Numbered from the stretch's first letter, positions 24,699-33,338 are shown. The stretch: 64,000 nt of DNA from Leptolyngbya sp. KIOST-1 (GCF_000763385.1 NZ_JQFA01000005.1:62001-126000), one strand, 5' to 3'. Program-made: numbers and translations. The notes: a model not told the origin generated them from the sequence alone.

Positions 24699-26015
24699 AT
24701 GACAAGGCAGGCTTCTGGGCGTACCTCTGGGCAGGGCTCTGACCAGGCTTCTGGGCGTAAATTGCGGCCAGGGGCTCGGTCGCTGGCCCTGGTGCTCTTG
24801 GGTGCAGGAATAGCCACCGCTGGCGGGCAAGCCCTCAGCGGTCTGGGGCAGCCTACCGGGGCCGAGGCTCCCACCGCCACCCCCGTTTTTTGGGACAACG
24901 GCTTTTGGAATAGCAGTGAACAGGCTCCTCCGGCCGCCAACATTCAGGCCCAGGCTCCCCAGTCCAGCGGCGTTAATGTGGCTGTGGCCCCTTCGCTGTC
25001 TAGCCCCAACCTGATTGCCGACATTGTGGGGCGCGTAGAACCGTCGGTTGTGCGCATCGACGCTGCCCGTACGGTGCAGACCAGTCTGCCGCCCATGTTT
25101 CAGGACCCCTTCTTCCGCCAGTTCTTTGGCAACAACCTGCCGGCGCCCCAGCGGCAGCAGGTGCAGCGGGGCGTGGGCTCTGGGTTCATCACCTCCGCAG
25201 ACGGCCGCATCATCACCAATGCCCACGTTGTGGCCGGAGCTAACGAGGTCCAGGTCACCCTGTCCGACGGGCGCACCTTCAGGGGTCGGGTGGTGGGTGC
25301 CGACTCGGTGACCGACATTGCCGTGATTCAAATCGATGCGCAGAACCTGCCCACGGTCTCGATCAGCGACTCCGACCGGATTCGGCCCGGGGAGTGGGCG
25401 ATCGCCATTGGCAATCCCCTGGGCCTCGACAGCACCGTAACCGCCGGCATCATCAGCGCCACGGGGCGCTCCAGCCGCCAGGTGGGGGTGCCCGACAAGC
25501 GGGTCGACTTCATTCAAACCGATGCCGCCATCAACCCCGGCAACTCTGGAGGCCCGCTGCTCAACCTCAACGGCGAGGTAATCGGTGTCAACACCGCCAT
25601 TATCCAGGGGGCTCAGGGGCTGGGCTTTGCCATTCCCATCAACACCGTGCAGCGCATCAGCGCCGAACTGATTCAGAATGGCCGGGTTGAGCACGCCTAC
25701 CTGGGCATTCAAATGGTGAATCTGACCCCGGAGCTGCGCCAGAACATCAACAGCAACCCCAACCGATCCTTCTCTGTTGATACAGACTCTGGCGTCCTGA
25801 TTGGGCGCGTTCTGCCCAACTCCCCGGCCGCTCAGGGGGGTCTGCGAGAGGGCGATATCATTACGGCGGTTGAGGGTCGCCCCGTGACTGAGAGCATTGC
25901 TGTTCAGCAGGCCGTGGAGCGCTCCCGGGTGGGACAAAACCTGTCCCTCACCCTGCGGCGCGGTGGTCGCGAGCAGACCGTCACGGTGCGTCCCGGCAAC
26001 ATCCCCAACCAGTAA
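24699..26015 (+). CDS. HtrA/HhoA-type trypsin-like serine protease
   Basis: A 438-residue protease for damaged exported proteins. A basic N-terminus precedes one hydrophobic anchor (RSLALVLLGAGIATAGG), then a low-complexity linker. The catalytic triad is visible: His in IITNAHVV, Asp in TDIAVIQ and Ser in NPGNSGGPLL. One PDZ domain follows (GVLIGRVLPNSPAAQGGLREGDIITAVEG). Cyanobacteria carry HtrA, HhoA and HhoB; which one this is cannot be decided. GAGG at 24687-24690 is 8 bases before the ATG at 24699, so I prefer that start over the ATG at 24672 and the long upstream open frame. Confidence 0.92.
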   Translation: MTRQASGRTSGQGSDQASGRKLRPGARSLALVLLGAGIATAGGQALSGLGQPTGAEAPTATPVFWDNGFWNSSEQAPPAANIQAQAPQSSGVNVAVAPSLSSPNLIADIVGRVEPSVVRIDAARTVQTSLPPMFQDPFFRQFFGNNLPAPQRQQVQRGVGSGFITSADGRIITNAHVVAGANEVQVTLSDGRTFRGRVVGADSVTDIAVIQIDAQNLPTVSISDSDRIRPGEWAIAIGNPLGLDSTVTAGIISATGRSSRQVGVPDKRVDFIQTDAAINPGNSGGPLLNLNGEVIGVNTAIIQGAQGLGFAIPINTVQRISAELIQNGRVEHAYLGIQMVNLTPELRQNINSNPNRSFSVDTDSGVLIGRVLPNSPAAQGGLREGDIITAVEGRPVTESIAVQQAVERSRVGQNLSLTLRRGGREQTVTVRPGNIPNQ

Positions 26016-26062
26016 TGCATCTACCCGGCTCCGTTCAGGTTGCTGAGCGGAGTTGATGCAGG

Positions 26063-26091
26063 GGGCGCGGCAGACTGCCGCGCCCTTTTTT
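26063..26091 (+). terminator. Strong intrinsic terminator of the htrA-type gene
   Basis: GGGCGCGGCAG and its complement CTGCCGCGCCC form a hairpin with a minimal loop, followed by six T, 48 bases after the stop. A clear rho-independent terminator. Confidence 0.92.
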
Positions 26092-26112
26092 CTGGTTTGC
26101 GCTCAATCCGGC

Positions 26113-26469
26113 TCAGGCGGAACTGTTCGGGGCAGCCAGCATTTCAATGTGCAGTTCGGGCATCAGTCGCTTCAGGTTTTTGAGCGATCGCGTCTGCCAG
26201 AGAATGCCCTCAGAGCCGCGAAAGCTGAGCCGGGTGGTGCCGCGATCGCGCACCTTGACCACAAACATCGACAGCATGCTGATGCCCGAACTGTTGAGAA
26301 ACTCTAGCTGGTGCAAGTCAACCGTACAGGCCTCCTCCATCGCCGCCGCCAGCAGCAGATCCATGACGGGTTGGTAAGCCTCGATACCGTCCAGCCGCAG
26401 AAACCCCTCCATTACAACAGTGGCCGTTTCTGCCTGGTAGTACACGCGGTAGTCTTCAGTTTCAATCAT
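26113..26469 (-). CDS. STAS-like regulatory protein (Slr1659-type)
   Basis: A 118-residue protein of STAS/anti-sigma-antagonist type. The segment CTVDLHQLEFLNSSGISMLSMFVVKV is the STAS core; the Ser pair in LNSSGI sits where antagonists are phosphorylated. I name the Synechocystis Slr1659 family from memory. The ATG at 26469 begins conserved sequence. A TTG at 26595 overlaps the upstream stop (TTGA) and would add 42 residues without visible similarity. It is the last gene of a four-gene signalling operon and is the likely output that is switched by phosphorylation. Confidence 0.72.
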   Translation of the reverse strand: MIETEDYRVYYQAETATVVMEGFLRLDGIEAYQPVMDLLLAAAMEEACTVDLHQLEFLNSSGISMLSMFVVKVRDRGTTRLSFRGSEGILWQTRSLKNLKRLMPELHIEMLAAPNSSA

Positions 26470-26591
26470 GGGATCAGGCGCTATGGCAGGGATTGACAGT
26501 GAACTCAGGCCAGGAAAACCGTTGGGGCCAGGCATGGGGGTAACTACACGCTGGGACGTGCCTATTCCCCTACAAAATACCGATGTTTGGG

Positions 26592-27212
26592 TCAAAATGC
26601 TGATTTGAGGTAGAGGTAGGCCTGCACATCCACCTGGGTAAACTCCGGTAGCCCCGGGTTGGGGCTAAATCCCCAGCCAAACTCCACGCCGTAGTCACAC
26701 ATCATGGTCAAGAAGCCCATGTGGGAATCCCCTTCGCCCATCGCCGTCTTTTCCAGCTGTTGGGCAAACAGAGTATCCAGGTCGGCGGCGCTCAAAATGC
26801 TCTGAATAAACCCCATAAACTGCTCGGCCGCTCCTGGCTCAACCAGGTTGAGCGACTGAAATACAATGTAGTCCTCGTAGAGAAACAGCGAAATGCTGAT
26901 CGGCTCGGGGGAGCGATCGGCGTGGTACTTGATCGCATTTTCGAGCAGTTCGTTGGCGATGTAGCTGATCGCTGACTTGACCGTATCCCGCTGCATCAGA
27001 TCCTCATCAGCACCGCCCTTCTGGGGGCTGCCCGGAAAAAAGGTGGCAAAGTAGTCGCCCAGAAAATCGGCCGATAGACCGTAGTTGCGCCACCGCTGCT
27101 GCCGCGCCGAAGCCGAGGGCGAAAAGCAAATGGTGAGGTATTCTTTGCTGTGGTCTAAGCAGGTGGCGAAGCGGCCAAATTGATTAGACACAGAGGCAGA
27201 CGTAGACATCAT
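26592..27212 (-). CDS. Kinase-like ATPase domain protein (Slr1658/SiaB-type)
   Basis: A 206-residue protein. The motif AISYIANELLENAIKYHAD resembles the N box of GHKL ATPases, as in RsbW-type serine kinases. The rest is not strongly conserved, and clear G boxes are not seen. I believe it belongs with Synechocystis Slr1658 and the DUF6272/SiaB kinases; this is a family judgement, not a search. ATG at 27212 is used; a TTG at 27260 overlapping the upstream stop by TTGA is an alternative. Position between the cyclase and STAS genes suggests it phosphorylates the STAS partner. Confidence 0.65.
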   Translation of the reverse strand: MMSTSASVSNQFGRFATCLDHSKEYLTICFSPSASARQQRWRNYGLSADFLGDYFATFFPGSPQKGGADEDLMQRDTVKSAISYIANELLENAIKYHADRSPEPISISLFLYEDYIVFQSLNLVEPGAAEQFMGFIQSILSAADLDTLFAQQLEKTAMGEGDSHMGFLTMMCDYGVEFGWGFSPNPGLPEFTQVDVQAYLYLKSAF

Positions 27213-27256
27213 AAAATCAGTCCCTACAGGGAAAAGCAAACGATGAATAGAGGCGG

Positions 27257-28135
27257 TCAAACACTGGCCGAGAAAATTTGGTTTTTTCCCAGCCGCTTAG
27301 CCTGATACAGCTGCTCGTCGGCCCGTTGCAGCAGATCGGCGCTACTGGTGTGGGGTTGGGGAATGGTGCCAGCGACGCCGATGCTGACTGTAACCACCGG
27401 GGCCACAGTGGAAAACTGATGGGGAATCCGCAACCCTAAGACTTCCCGCTGGATGCGCTGGGCTACCACCTGGGCCTCGGCCAGGGTGGTGCGAGGCAAA
27501 ATAGCCACAAATTCCTCCCCCCCGTAGCGGGCCACCATATCGCTGGCGTGGTGCAGGCAGTGGCGCAGCACAGTGGCCACCTGCACCAGGCAGGTGTCTC
27601 CCGCCAGGTGGCCGTAGGTGTCGTTGTAGATCTTAAAGGCGTCGAGGTCGCAGAGAATTACCGCCAGCGGACTTTGCTCCCGCGCCATGTCCTGCCACTG
27701 CTGCACCAGGTACTCATCAAACCGGCGGCGGTTATGAATTTGGGTCAGCCCGTCGATGTCGGCGCGCACCATGGCAGCGCAAAACTTTTGGTGCCACTGG
27801 GTGTCGAGGGTATCGCCATGCTCCATGATGGTGTGCATGATGATCTCCAGATCGGCCTTTTGGCGCGAGATTAGATCCACCAGGGTTTTGAGGGTGGCCT
27901 CGGCCCGCAGGCGCTCAGCCATCTCGGCCTGGAGGCGCTGGTTGGTGCTGTGCAGATCGGCCTCGATCAGGTCGCCGTGTTCAGCGGTGGTCAGCAGGGC
28001 GATGCGGAGGTCTTCGTTCTCCTGGCGCAGCTGCTGATTGTCCTGGCGCAGCTGCTCGTTTTCCCGAAGCACCTCGGGTAGGTCCAATAGAGACGGGGGA
28101 TCAGTGGACGGGTCGGGGGCCATGGTAGGGGGCAT
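27257..28135 (-). CDS. Diguanylate cyclase with N-terminal coiled coil
   Basis: A 292-residue soluble protein. Residues about 20-105 are heptad-like and Gln/Glu-rich (LRENEQLRQDNQQLRQEN), giving a coiled coil for dimerisation. The GGDEF domain follows with ICDLDAFKIYNDTYGH-type sequence and the active loop RYGGEEF at residues 203-209, so c-di-GMP synthesis is expected. The usual RxxD inhibitory site before the loop is absent (HASD). There is no membrane or sensory domain, so input should come through the coiled coil or from operon partners. ATG at 28135 or 28123 may be used. Confidence 0.9.
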   Translation of the reverse strand: MPPTMAPDPSTDPPSLLDLPEVLRENEQLRQDNQQLRQENEDLRIALLTTAEHGDLIEADLHSTNQRLQAEMAERLRAEATLKTLVDLISRQKADLEIIMHTIMEHGDTLDTQWHQKFCAAMVRADIDGLTQIHNRRRFDEYLVQQWQDMAREQSPLAVILCDLDAFKIYNDTYGHLAGDTCLVQVATVLRHCLHHASDMVARYGGEEFVAILPRTTLAEAQVVAQRIQREVLGLRIPHQFSTVAPVVTVSIGVAGTIPQPHTSSADLLQRADEQLYQAKRLGKNQIFSASV

Positions 28136-28183
28136 CGGTAGGACAAAGGTCAGGGTTGGGGTCAGGGTTTAGGGGCAAACCAA

Positions 28184-30274
28184 CTAGGCGCGGCGTTTGA
28201 GGACCACCAGGGTGATGTCGTCATAGACGGTATGACCTTTCACATGGGCTTGGACATCCTCGATCACGGCGGCCTCGATCGCCTGGGCGGAACCGTTCCA
28301 GGCGCGCTGCACGGTGGCAACCAGGCGATCGAGGCCGTAGAATTCGCGCTGGCTGTTTTCAGCTTCAGTGATGCCGTCGCTGTAGAGCACCACGCCATCG
28401 CCCACCGCCAGGGTCAGGCGGTACTGGGCCACAAAGGGGGTGATGTCCGCAATCAAACCGACGGGGTAGCCCAGGTCCAGGGTGTCGACCCGCTCGGCCC
28501 TGCCGTTGCGCACCACAATCACCTCCTCGTGCTGGCCACTGATGGTGAGCGTTCCCTCGCAATAGTCAAGCAGAGCTAGGGAGAGGTGGCGCTGCGACCC
28601 CATTCGCAGTCGGTTTTGATAGAGCACGGTATTGAGCGCCTGAAAGGCTTTAGCCGGATCGAGGTTGCCCCGCTGTACCCCCAGCGCCTGCAGGGTCCGC
28701 ACGGCGGTTTGAGCCATAATCATCAGCACGCCGCTCTCCAGACCGTGGCCGGTGACATCGCCGATGGCCAGCATAGCCTGGCCCGGGTGCTCGTCGTCCG
28801 ACAAAACGTCGTAGTAGTCGCCCCCCACCTCGGTGGCGGCATCCATAAACCCGGCTATCTCCAGATCGGCGATCGCCGCCAGTTCCTCGGGCCGGGGCAG
28901 CACCATACGCTGAATCTGGCGGGCTACCGACAGTTCGGCACTCATGCGGCTGTTGTCGGCCTGGAGAGCCTGGTTGAGGCTGGTGATTTCGGCGTTGGCG
29001 GCCCGCAGGGCAGCCTCGGCCTGCTGTCGCTGGGCCACCTCCTGGCGCAGCTGGGTCAGGGCCTGCTCCAGCCGCTGCGATTGCTGCTCCAGTTCCCAGC
29101 TGGACTGCACACAGGTAGATACCTCCCCCAGCATCTCCACCACCACCGCCGCTGTGGGAAAGTCCTGATCCTCCATCCCCAGCCAGGGCTGAGGGCGGAT
29201 GGGGCCAGGGCTGGAGTAGACAATCCGAAACTGACCGTCGACCTGGGCCTGCCCCACATGACAGCGCTTTTGCAGGTGGTGGTTGGGCTCGCAGCAGACG
29301 GTGCCACTGGGGGCGGCCCAGCGCTGGTGGTAGGCGGCCTGGCGCACCGGGTCGGTGGCGGTGGTTTGGGCGGCGATGACGGCAGCCCGCCACAGGTAAA
29401 CCTGGGTGTAGGCGGCCTCAATGGAGTCAGTGGTGACGCGATCGCTCCCATAGCGCTGCTTAAAGCGCGCCACAAAGCTCTGGTTGGCAGCGGTTTCCAG
29501 GCTTTGAAAGTAGCTCCAGCAGGCATAGTGTCCGGCCGCTGCCGCGCCAATCTGTCGCAGCTCCAGCTCACCGATGCTGACGGTCAGAATAGGAATGCGA
29601 TCGGGGCTGAGCCCCTGGGCCTGGCACTGGCGATAAAACGGCAGGTTGCTGGCGCCATTCAGGGTGCTGAACACAGCATCGGGCTGGGCCGCCAAAATTG
29701 CTTCAACCGTATCGCTAAAGTCAGTCGCTCCCAGGGGCAGGTAGGTTTCGGCCACAATGCTGCCCTGGCGGTGTTTGAGCTGGCCCTTCAGCACTTTGTG
29801 AGTAACGCGGGGGAACAGGTGGTCAGACCCCAGCAAAAACAGGCGGCGGTAGCCCTGGCCCAGCAACCAGTCCAGGGCTGGCTCCACCTGCTGGTTGAGG
29901 CAGGACCCGGTATAAAACACCCAGGGCGACTGCTCTAAGCCCTCGTAGTGGACGGGGTACCAGAGCAGGCAATTGTGGGCCTCCAGCACCGGCAGCACCG
30001 CCTTGCGACTCATGGAGGTCCAGCCGCCAAAAATTGCGTCTACCCTGTTTACCGTCAGCAGGTGTTGCGCGGCGGCGGCAAAGCCACCGGGGTCGGAGGC
30101 CCCGTCCCCAATCTGGGGGATGATCGGGCGGCCCAGCACCCCTCCAGCCTGGTTGATTTCGTCAATGGCCATCAGAGCGGCGTCTACCAGGGGAGCCTCG
30201 CTGAACGCCATCGGCCCGGTTATAGAGTGGAGAACGCCCACCCGAATGGGGGCAGTCGATGTTGGCTGTGTCAT
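28184..30274 (-). CDS. UrtA-like ligand-binding domain fused to PP2C/SpoIIE phosphatase
   Basis: A 696-residue protein. About residues 8-375 match urea/short-chain-amide binding proteins (IRVGVLHSITGPMAFSEAPL, then INQAGGVLGRPI, FGGWTSMSRKAVLPVLE and LLWYPVHYEG). About 385-470 are a Gln-rich coiled coil. The rest is a PP2C phosphatase of the RsbU/SpoIIE type, with VGGDYYD (483-489), GDVTGHG (505-511), YSDGITEA and VYDDITLVV (Asp685). Metal-binding Asp residues are present. No signal peptide or membrane span exists, so the binding domain should sense a ligand inside the cell. It heads an operon with a diguanylate cyclase, a kinase-like protein and a STAS protein. Confidence 0.88.
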   Translation of the reverse strand: MTQPTSTAPIRVGVLHSITGPMAFSEAPLVDAALMAIDEINQAGGVLGRPIIPQIGDGASDPGGFAAAAQHLLTVNRVDAIFGGWTSMSRKAVLPVLEAHNCLLWYPVHYEGLEQSPWVFYTGSCLNQQVEPALDWLLGQGYRRLFLLGSDHLFPRVTHKVLKGQLKHRQGSIVAETYLPLGATDFSDTVEAILAAQPDAVFSTLNGASNLPFYRQCQAQGLSPDRIPILTVSIGELELRQIGAAAAGHYACWSYFQSLETAANQSFVARFKQRYGSDRVTTDSIEAAYTQVYLWRAAVIAAQTTATDPVRQAAYHQRWAAPSGTVCCEPNHHLQKRCHVGQAQVDGQFRIVYSSPGPIRPQPWLGMEDQDFPTAAVVVEMLGEVSTCVQSSWELEQQSQRLEQALTQLRQEVAQRQQAEAALRAANAEITSLNQALQADNSRMSAELSVARQIQRMVLPRPEELAAIADLEIAGFMDAATEVGGDYYDVLSDDEHPGQAMLAIGDVTGHGLESGVLMIMAQTAVRTLQALGVQRGNLDPAKAFQALNTVLYQNRLRMGSQRHLSLALLDYCEGTLTISGQHEEVIVVRNGRAERVDTLDLGYPVGLIADITPFVAQYRLTLAVGDGVVLYSDGITEAENSQREFYGLDRLVATVQRAWNGSAQAIEAAVIEDVQAHVKGHTVYDDITLVVLKRRA

Positions 30275-30435
30275 GGCTAGATTGGCTCTGGTACGCCTAA
30301 ACCCCCGTACACGTAGATAGACTGTGAGCCATGCAACCCATGGTTTTGTGTATTTCGACCTAGGGTGCCCAAACCGAGCCCAAAAGCTACCCTCCGGTCA
30401 CAATTAGTTTTAGGTAGAGAAAACCTTTGATTTCC

Positions 30436-31098
30436 ATGCCCTTGTCTGCACCCGCCCCAACCTCACAGCCTGGACAGCCACCCTTTGGTCTGATGCTGTT
30501 TACCCGCTACCCCGAACCGGGCCGTACCAAAACCCGCCTGATACCCCAGCTGGGGGCGATGGGGGCGGCGGCGGTGCAGCGCCAGATGACCGAGTATGTG
30601 CTGGGGCAGGTGCAGGTCGCCGCCCAGCAATTGCCCCTGGCCGTGGAGGTTCACTTTGCCGGTGGGAATGGGGAGCAGATGCAGGCCTGGCTGGGGGTAG
30701 CGGGAGTTTACTACCCCCAGGCCCAGGGGGGACTGGGCGATCGCCTGATCGCTGCCTTTAGCCAAAGTTTTGACCAGGGCCGACCGGGGGCGATCGCCAT
30801 TGGCAGCGATTGCCCTGCCCTGACGGCCCGCCACCTGGGAATGGCGATCGAGGCGCTGCACCAGGTGGATGTCGTGCTTGGCCCCGCCACCGACGGCGGC
30901 TACTACCTGATTGGCCTGCGGCAGCTTAACCGGGCGCTGTTTGCCGCGATCGACTGGGGCACCGACCGGGTGCTGGAGCAGACCCTCGCTGCCGCTAAGG
31001 CCCAGGGCCTCAGCGTAGAGCTACTGCCCCCCCTCACCGACATCGATCGGCCCGAGGATCTGCCCCAGTGGGAGGCGATCGTGGGCGGGTCGGGCTGA
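30436..31098 (+). CDS. TIGR04282-type glycosyltransferase (DUF2064)
   Basis: A 220-residue GT-A-like protein. LMLFTRYPEPGRTKTRLIPQLG gives the nucleotide-binding start, GSDCPAL and VVLGPATDGGYYLIGL the core, and LPPLTDIDRPEDL the tail. This family is annotated as arsenosugar biosynthesis-associated. The partner family TIGR04283 is encoded 1.3 kb away on the opposite strand, which supports the assignment. ATG at 30436 is chosen over a TTG nine bases earlier. Activity on arsenosugars has not been shown for this protein. Confidence 0.87.
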   Translation: MPLSAPAPTSQPGQPPFGLMLFTRYPEPGRTKTRLIPQLGAMGAAAVQRQMTEYVLGQVQVAAQQLPLAVEVHFAGGNGEQMQAWLGVAGVYYPQAQGGLGDRLIAAFSQSFDQGRPGAIAIGSDCPALTARHLGMAIEALHQVDVVLGPATDGGYYLIGLRQLNRALFAAIDWGTDRVLEQTLAAAKAQGLSVELLPPLTDIDRPEDLPQWEAIVGGSG

Positions 31099-31117
31099 GG
31101 TTTGCCGAGGCCTTGAC

Positions 31118-31636
31118 CTACTCCTCGGCGGCAGGGGGAGAATGGGGCAGGGCAGCCAGCCCTGGCCTGAGCAGCAGCCCCCAGCACCGGTTGTAGGGGT
31201 GTACCACCGATGTGGGTTGCCCCGCCTGGACGAGCGATCGCCCGTCGTTGGCCCACTGAAAAAGGGACCCGGCCAGGTTGTATACCTGGGTGTAGCCCGC
31301 CGCCTTTAGCTGAGCCGCCAGCCGAGCCGATCGATATCCCACCGAGCAGTAGGCCACAATCGGGCGATCGCGGGCTAGGTCCAGGGCCAGCGCGGCCTTC
31401 AGGTCGGGGGCAGAGTAGGCTCCAGGCAGATGGCTAACCGCAAATTCATCGTCTCGGCGTACATCGAGCAAAATAGGTATAGGGGCGTTGCCCTGGCTCA
31501 ACCAGTGGTCAAGATTCTGGGGCGTCAGGCTGGACACCTCCGGAAAGGATCGCTGTATCCAGTGCTTTATCCCCCACCAGGCTACCGGGCGGGCAGCGGC
31601 CCACAGCCGGGGGGGGAACGTCGAGAGGACAGGCAT
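31118..31636 (-). CDS. Rhodanese-domain protein
   Basis: A 172-residue protein with one rhodanese domain. DVRRDDEFAVSHLPGAYSAP starts the domain, and VAYCSVGYRSARLA contains the active Cys loop, followed by YNLAGSLFQWAND. The reaction is transfer of sulfane sulfur; the acceptor is unknown. It converges on the glycosyltransferase gene and runs divergently from the DUF547 gene. An ATG at 31663 would overlap the DUF547 start on the other strand, so the ATG at 31636 is preferred. Rhodaneses often accompany this glycosyltransferase pair (my recollection). Confidence 0.85.
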   Translation of the reverse strand: MPVLSTFPPRLWAAARPVAWWGIKHWIQRSFPEVSSLTPQNLDHWLSQGNAPIPILLDVRRDDEFAVSHLPGAYSAPDLKAALALDLARDRPIVAYCSVGYRSARLAAQLKAAGYTQVYNLAGSLFQWANDGRSLVQAGQPTSVVHPYNRCWGLLLRPGLAALPHSPPAAEE

Positions 31637-31661
31637 TACGCGCAGAGGCAGGAGACAGGCC

Positions 31662-32376
31662 ATGCTAGATTTTACCCCCTGGAATACCTTGCTTCAGACC
31701 TACGTGGACGACCAGGGGCGGGTTGACTACGCCCGCTGGCAACAGCAGGCCCAACCGGAGCTGGAGACCTGGCTGGCCTCGCTCCCCAACAGCCTCGATG
31801 GCCTGGCGCCAGAGGACTCCCTGGCGCTTTTAATCAACCTCTACAACTTTAATCAACCTCTACAACGCCCTCACCATTCAGCAGGTGCTGAAGCACTACC
31901 CTATCGAGTCAGTGTTGCCGCGGGTGTTGGGGCTGCCCAACTGGCTGGCCTTCTGGCGCTTTTTTAGCCGCTCCGTCTACCCGCTCGACGGTAGAGCCAT
32001 CAGCTTAAACCACCTGGAACACGACCTGCTGCGGCCCCAGTTCAAAGAGCCACGCATTCACTTTGCCCTCGTCTGTGCCTCGGGCAGCTACCCCATTCTG
32101 CGCAACGAAGCCTACTGGCCCGACATCGTCGAGGCCCAGCTCGAAACCGACGCCCACCGCTTCATCCATAACCCTGCCAAGGTGCGCTACGACAGCGAGG
32201 CCGGAGTGCTCTACTGCAGCAAAATTTTTAAATGGTACCGAGAAGACTTCTTGCGGGTAGCTCCCTCAGTGACGAATTACATCGGCACCTACCTCAACCT
32301 CAGCCCGTCGCCGTCTGCCCCGATCGAGGTGCGCCACCTCCCCTACGACTGGAGCCTGAACCGGCAGCCGGGGTGA
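31662..32376 (+). pseudogene. DUF547 protein, frame broken by a 19-bp tandem duplication
   Basis: The gene begins at ATG 31662, behind AGGAG at 31650-31654, and reads MLDFTPWNTLLQTYVDDQGRV. After LALLINLYN it meets two identical copies of TTTAATCAACCTCTACAAC (31829-31847 and 31848-31866). The duplication adds 19 bases and shifts the frame. The rest of the DUF547 domain (LKHYPIESVLPRVLGLPNW, IHFALVCASGSYP, YCSKIFKWYREDF) continues in another frame to 32376. Removing one copy restores 231 residues, the normal family length, so the change looks recent. DUF547 is of unknown function; a catalytic Cys is suspected in some members. Confidence 0.85.
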
Positions 32377-32401
32377 GGGGATGAAGGGGCATGCCCCGCC
32401 C

Positions 32402-33145
32402 CTACCGCACCTCCTCATAAAACTGCTTCAGGGCAACAGCCGGGACCCCCAACGCCCAGAGCAATCCGATCATCAGGTAGATGGCGTTGGCCTTGAGGGC
32501 ACCCCAGGCGGCTACCCGACGGTCAGAGCACTGCACCACCCGGCTGAGCTGACGCAGGCGCCCTCGACGGCAGAGTTTGAGGCACAGATCGGCCTCTTCC
32601 ATGATCGGCATAGCCGGGTCGAAACCGCCACAGGCGTGAAAATCGGCGCGGCGGCAAAACATCACCTGGTCGCCAAACAGCAGCCGCAGCCCCCGCCCAA
32701 AGAACAGGTGGGGTCGAAACAGCAGCGGCGCGTAGTAGGTTTTGACCGCATTGTGCAGCGAGATGCCCCAGCGGGTTGTTTCAGCTCCCGCCATGAGTGA
32801 CACAAAGCCGCCCCCAGCCACCGCCGGGTCATCCAGAGTACTCTGGACGAGCTTGACCAGGTCGTCGGGCACCAGGGTATCGGCGTGGAGAAAGCAGAGG
32901 ATGTCGCTCTCAGCGGCCTCGGTCCCCAGGTTCATCTGCACCGATCGCCCCCGCGCCGGAGCATGAATGACGCGCAGAGGCAGGCAGCTGGCCCAGGTCT
33001 GGGCGATCGCCACGGTGCGATCGCCGCTGCCGCCATCTACCACCAAAATCTCAGCAGGCGACGGATTGAGGCTTTCCAGCACGCCCAGGGTGCGGCCCAA
33101 ACAGGCGGCCTCGTTCCAGGTAGGAATGATGATCGAAACAGACAT
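32402..33145 (-). CDS. TIGR04283-type glycosyltransferase (GT2)
   Basis: A 247-residue family 2 glycosyltransferase. MSVSIIIPTWNEAACLGRTL begins the GT-A fold, VDGGSGDRT is the nucleotide site, and FLHADTLVP supplies the metal-binding motif. A C-terminal hydrophobic stretch (IYLMIGLLWALGVPAVAL) may touch the membrane. The family is linked with arsenosugar biosynthesis, as is the DUF2064 protein nearby. No arsM-like methyltransferase or radical SAM arsS is seen in the window, so the pathway assignment rests only on this pair. Confidence 0.87.
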   Translation of the reverse strand: MSVSIIIPTWNEAACLGRTLGVLESLNPSPAEILVVDGGSGDRTVAIAQTWASCLPLRVIHAPARGRSVQMNLGTEAAESDILCFLHADTLVPDDLVKLVQSTLDDPAVAGGGFVSLMAGAETTRWGISLHNAVKTYYAPLLFRPHLFFGRGLRLLFGDQVMFCRRADFHACGGFDPAMPIMEEADLCLKLCRRGRLRQLSRVVQCSDRRVAAWGALKANAIYLMIGLLWALGVPAVALKQFYEEVR

Positions 33146-33314
33146 ATGGCCAAATTCTCAACTCGGAGCCGCCATTCCAACTGCCCGAAGCCAGAGAAGG
33201 GGCGCAGTGGGCATGGGATAGGCGATCGCTGTCCCCTGTAATCCTAAGGTCTAGGCTGCTGACCTTGCCACCAACCAAAAAGTCGAATTTTGATGGCTTA
33301 AGCACCGTCTTGGG

Positions 33315-33323
33315 TGCTATATT
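33315..33323 (+). promoter_or_regulatory. Extended -10 promoter of tRNA-His
   Basis: TGC followed by TATATT stands 15 bases before the tRNA, the form of an extended -10 element. A well-spaced -35 hexamer is not visible. Confidence 0.45.
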
Positions 33324-33338
33324 GAAAAACGCAATTGT

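Noticed and set aside
24681-25937. 418-codon open frame on the minus strand
   Set aside because: Antisense to the HtrA-type protease with its intact catalytic triad; no recognisable domain.
28586-29938. Long open frame (450 codons) on the plus strand
   Set aside because: It lies antisense to the clear UrtA-PP2C gene and shows no motif; GC-rich codon bias produces such shadow frames.
28184-30274. Annotation as an urea ABC-transporter binding protein
   Set aside because: No signal peptide, no permease or ATPase genes nearby, and the C-terminal half is a complete PP2C phosphatase.
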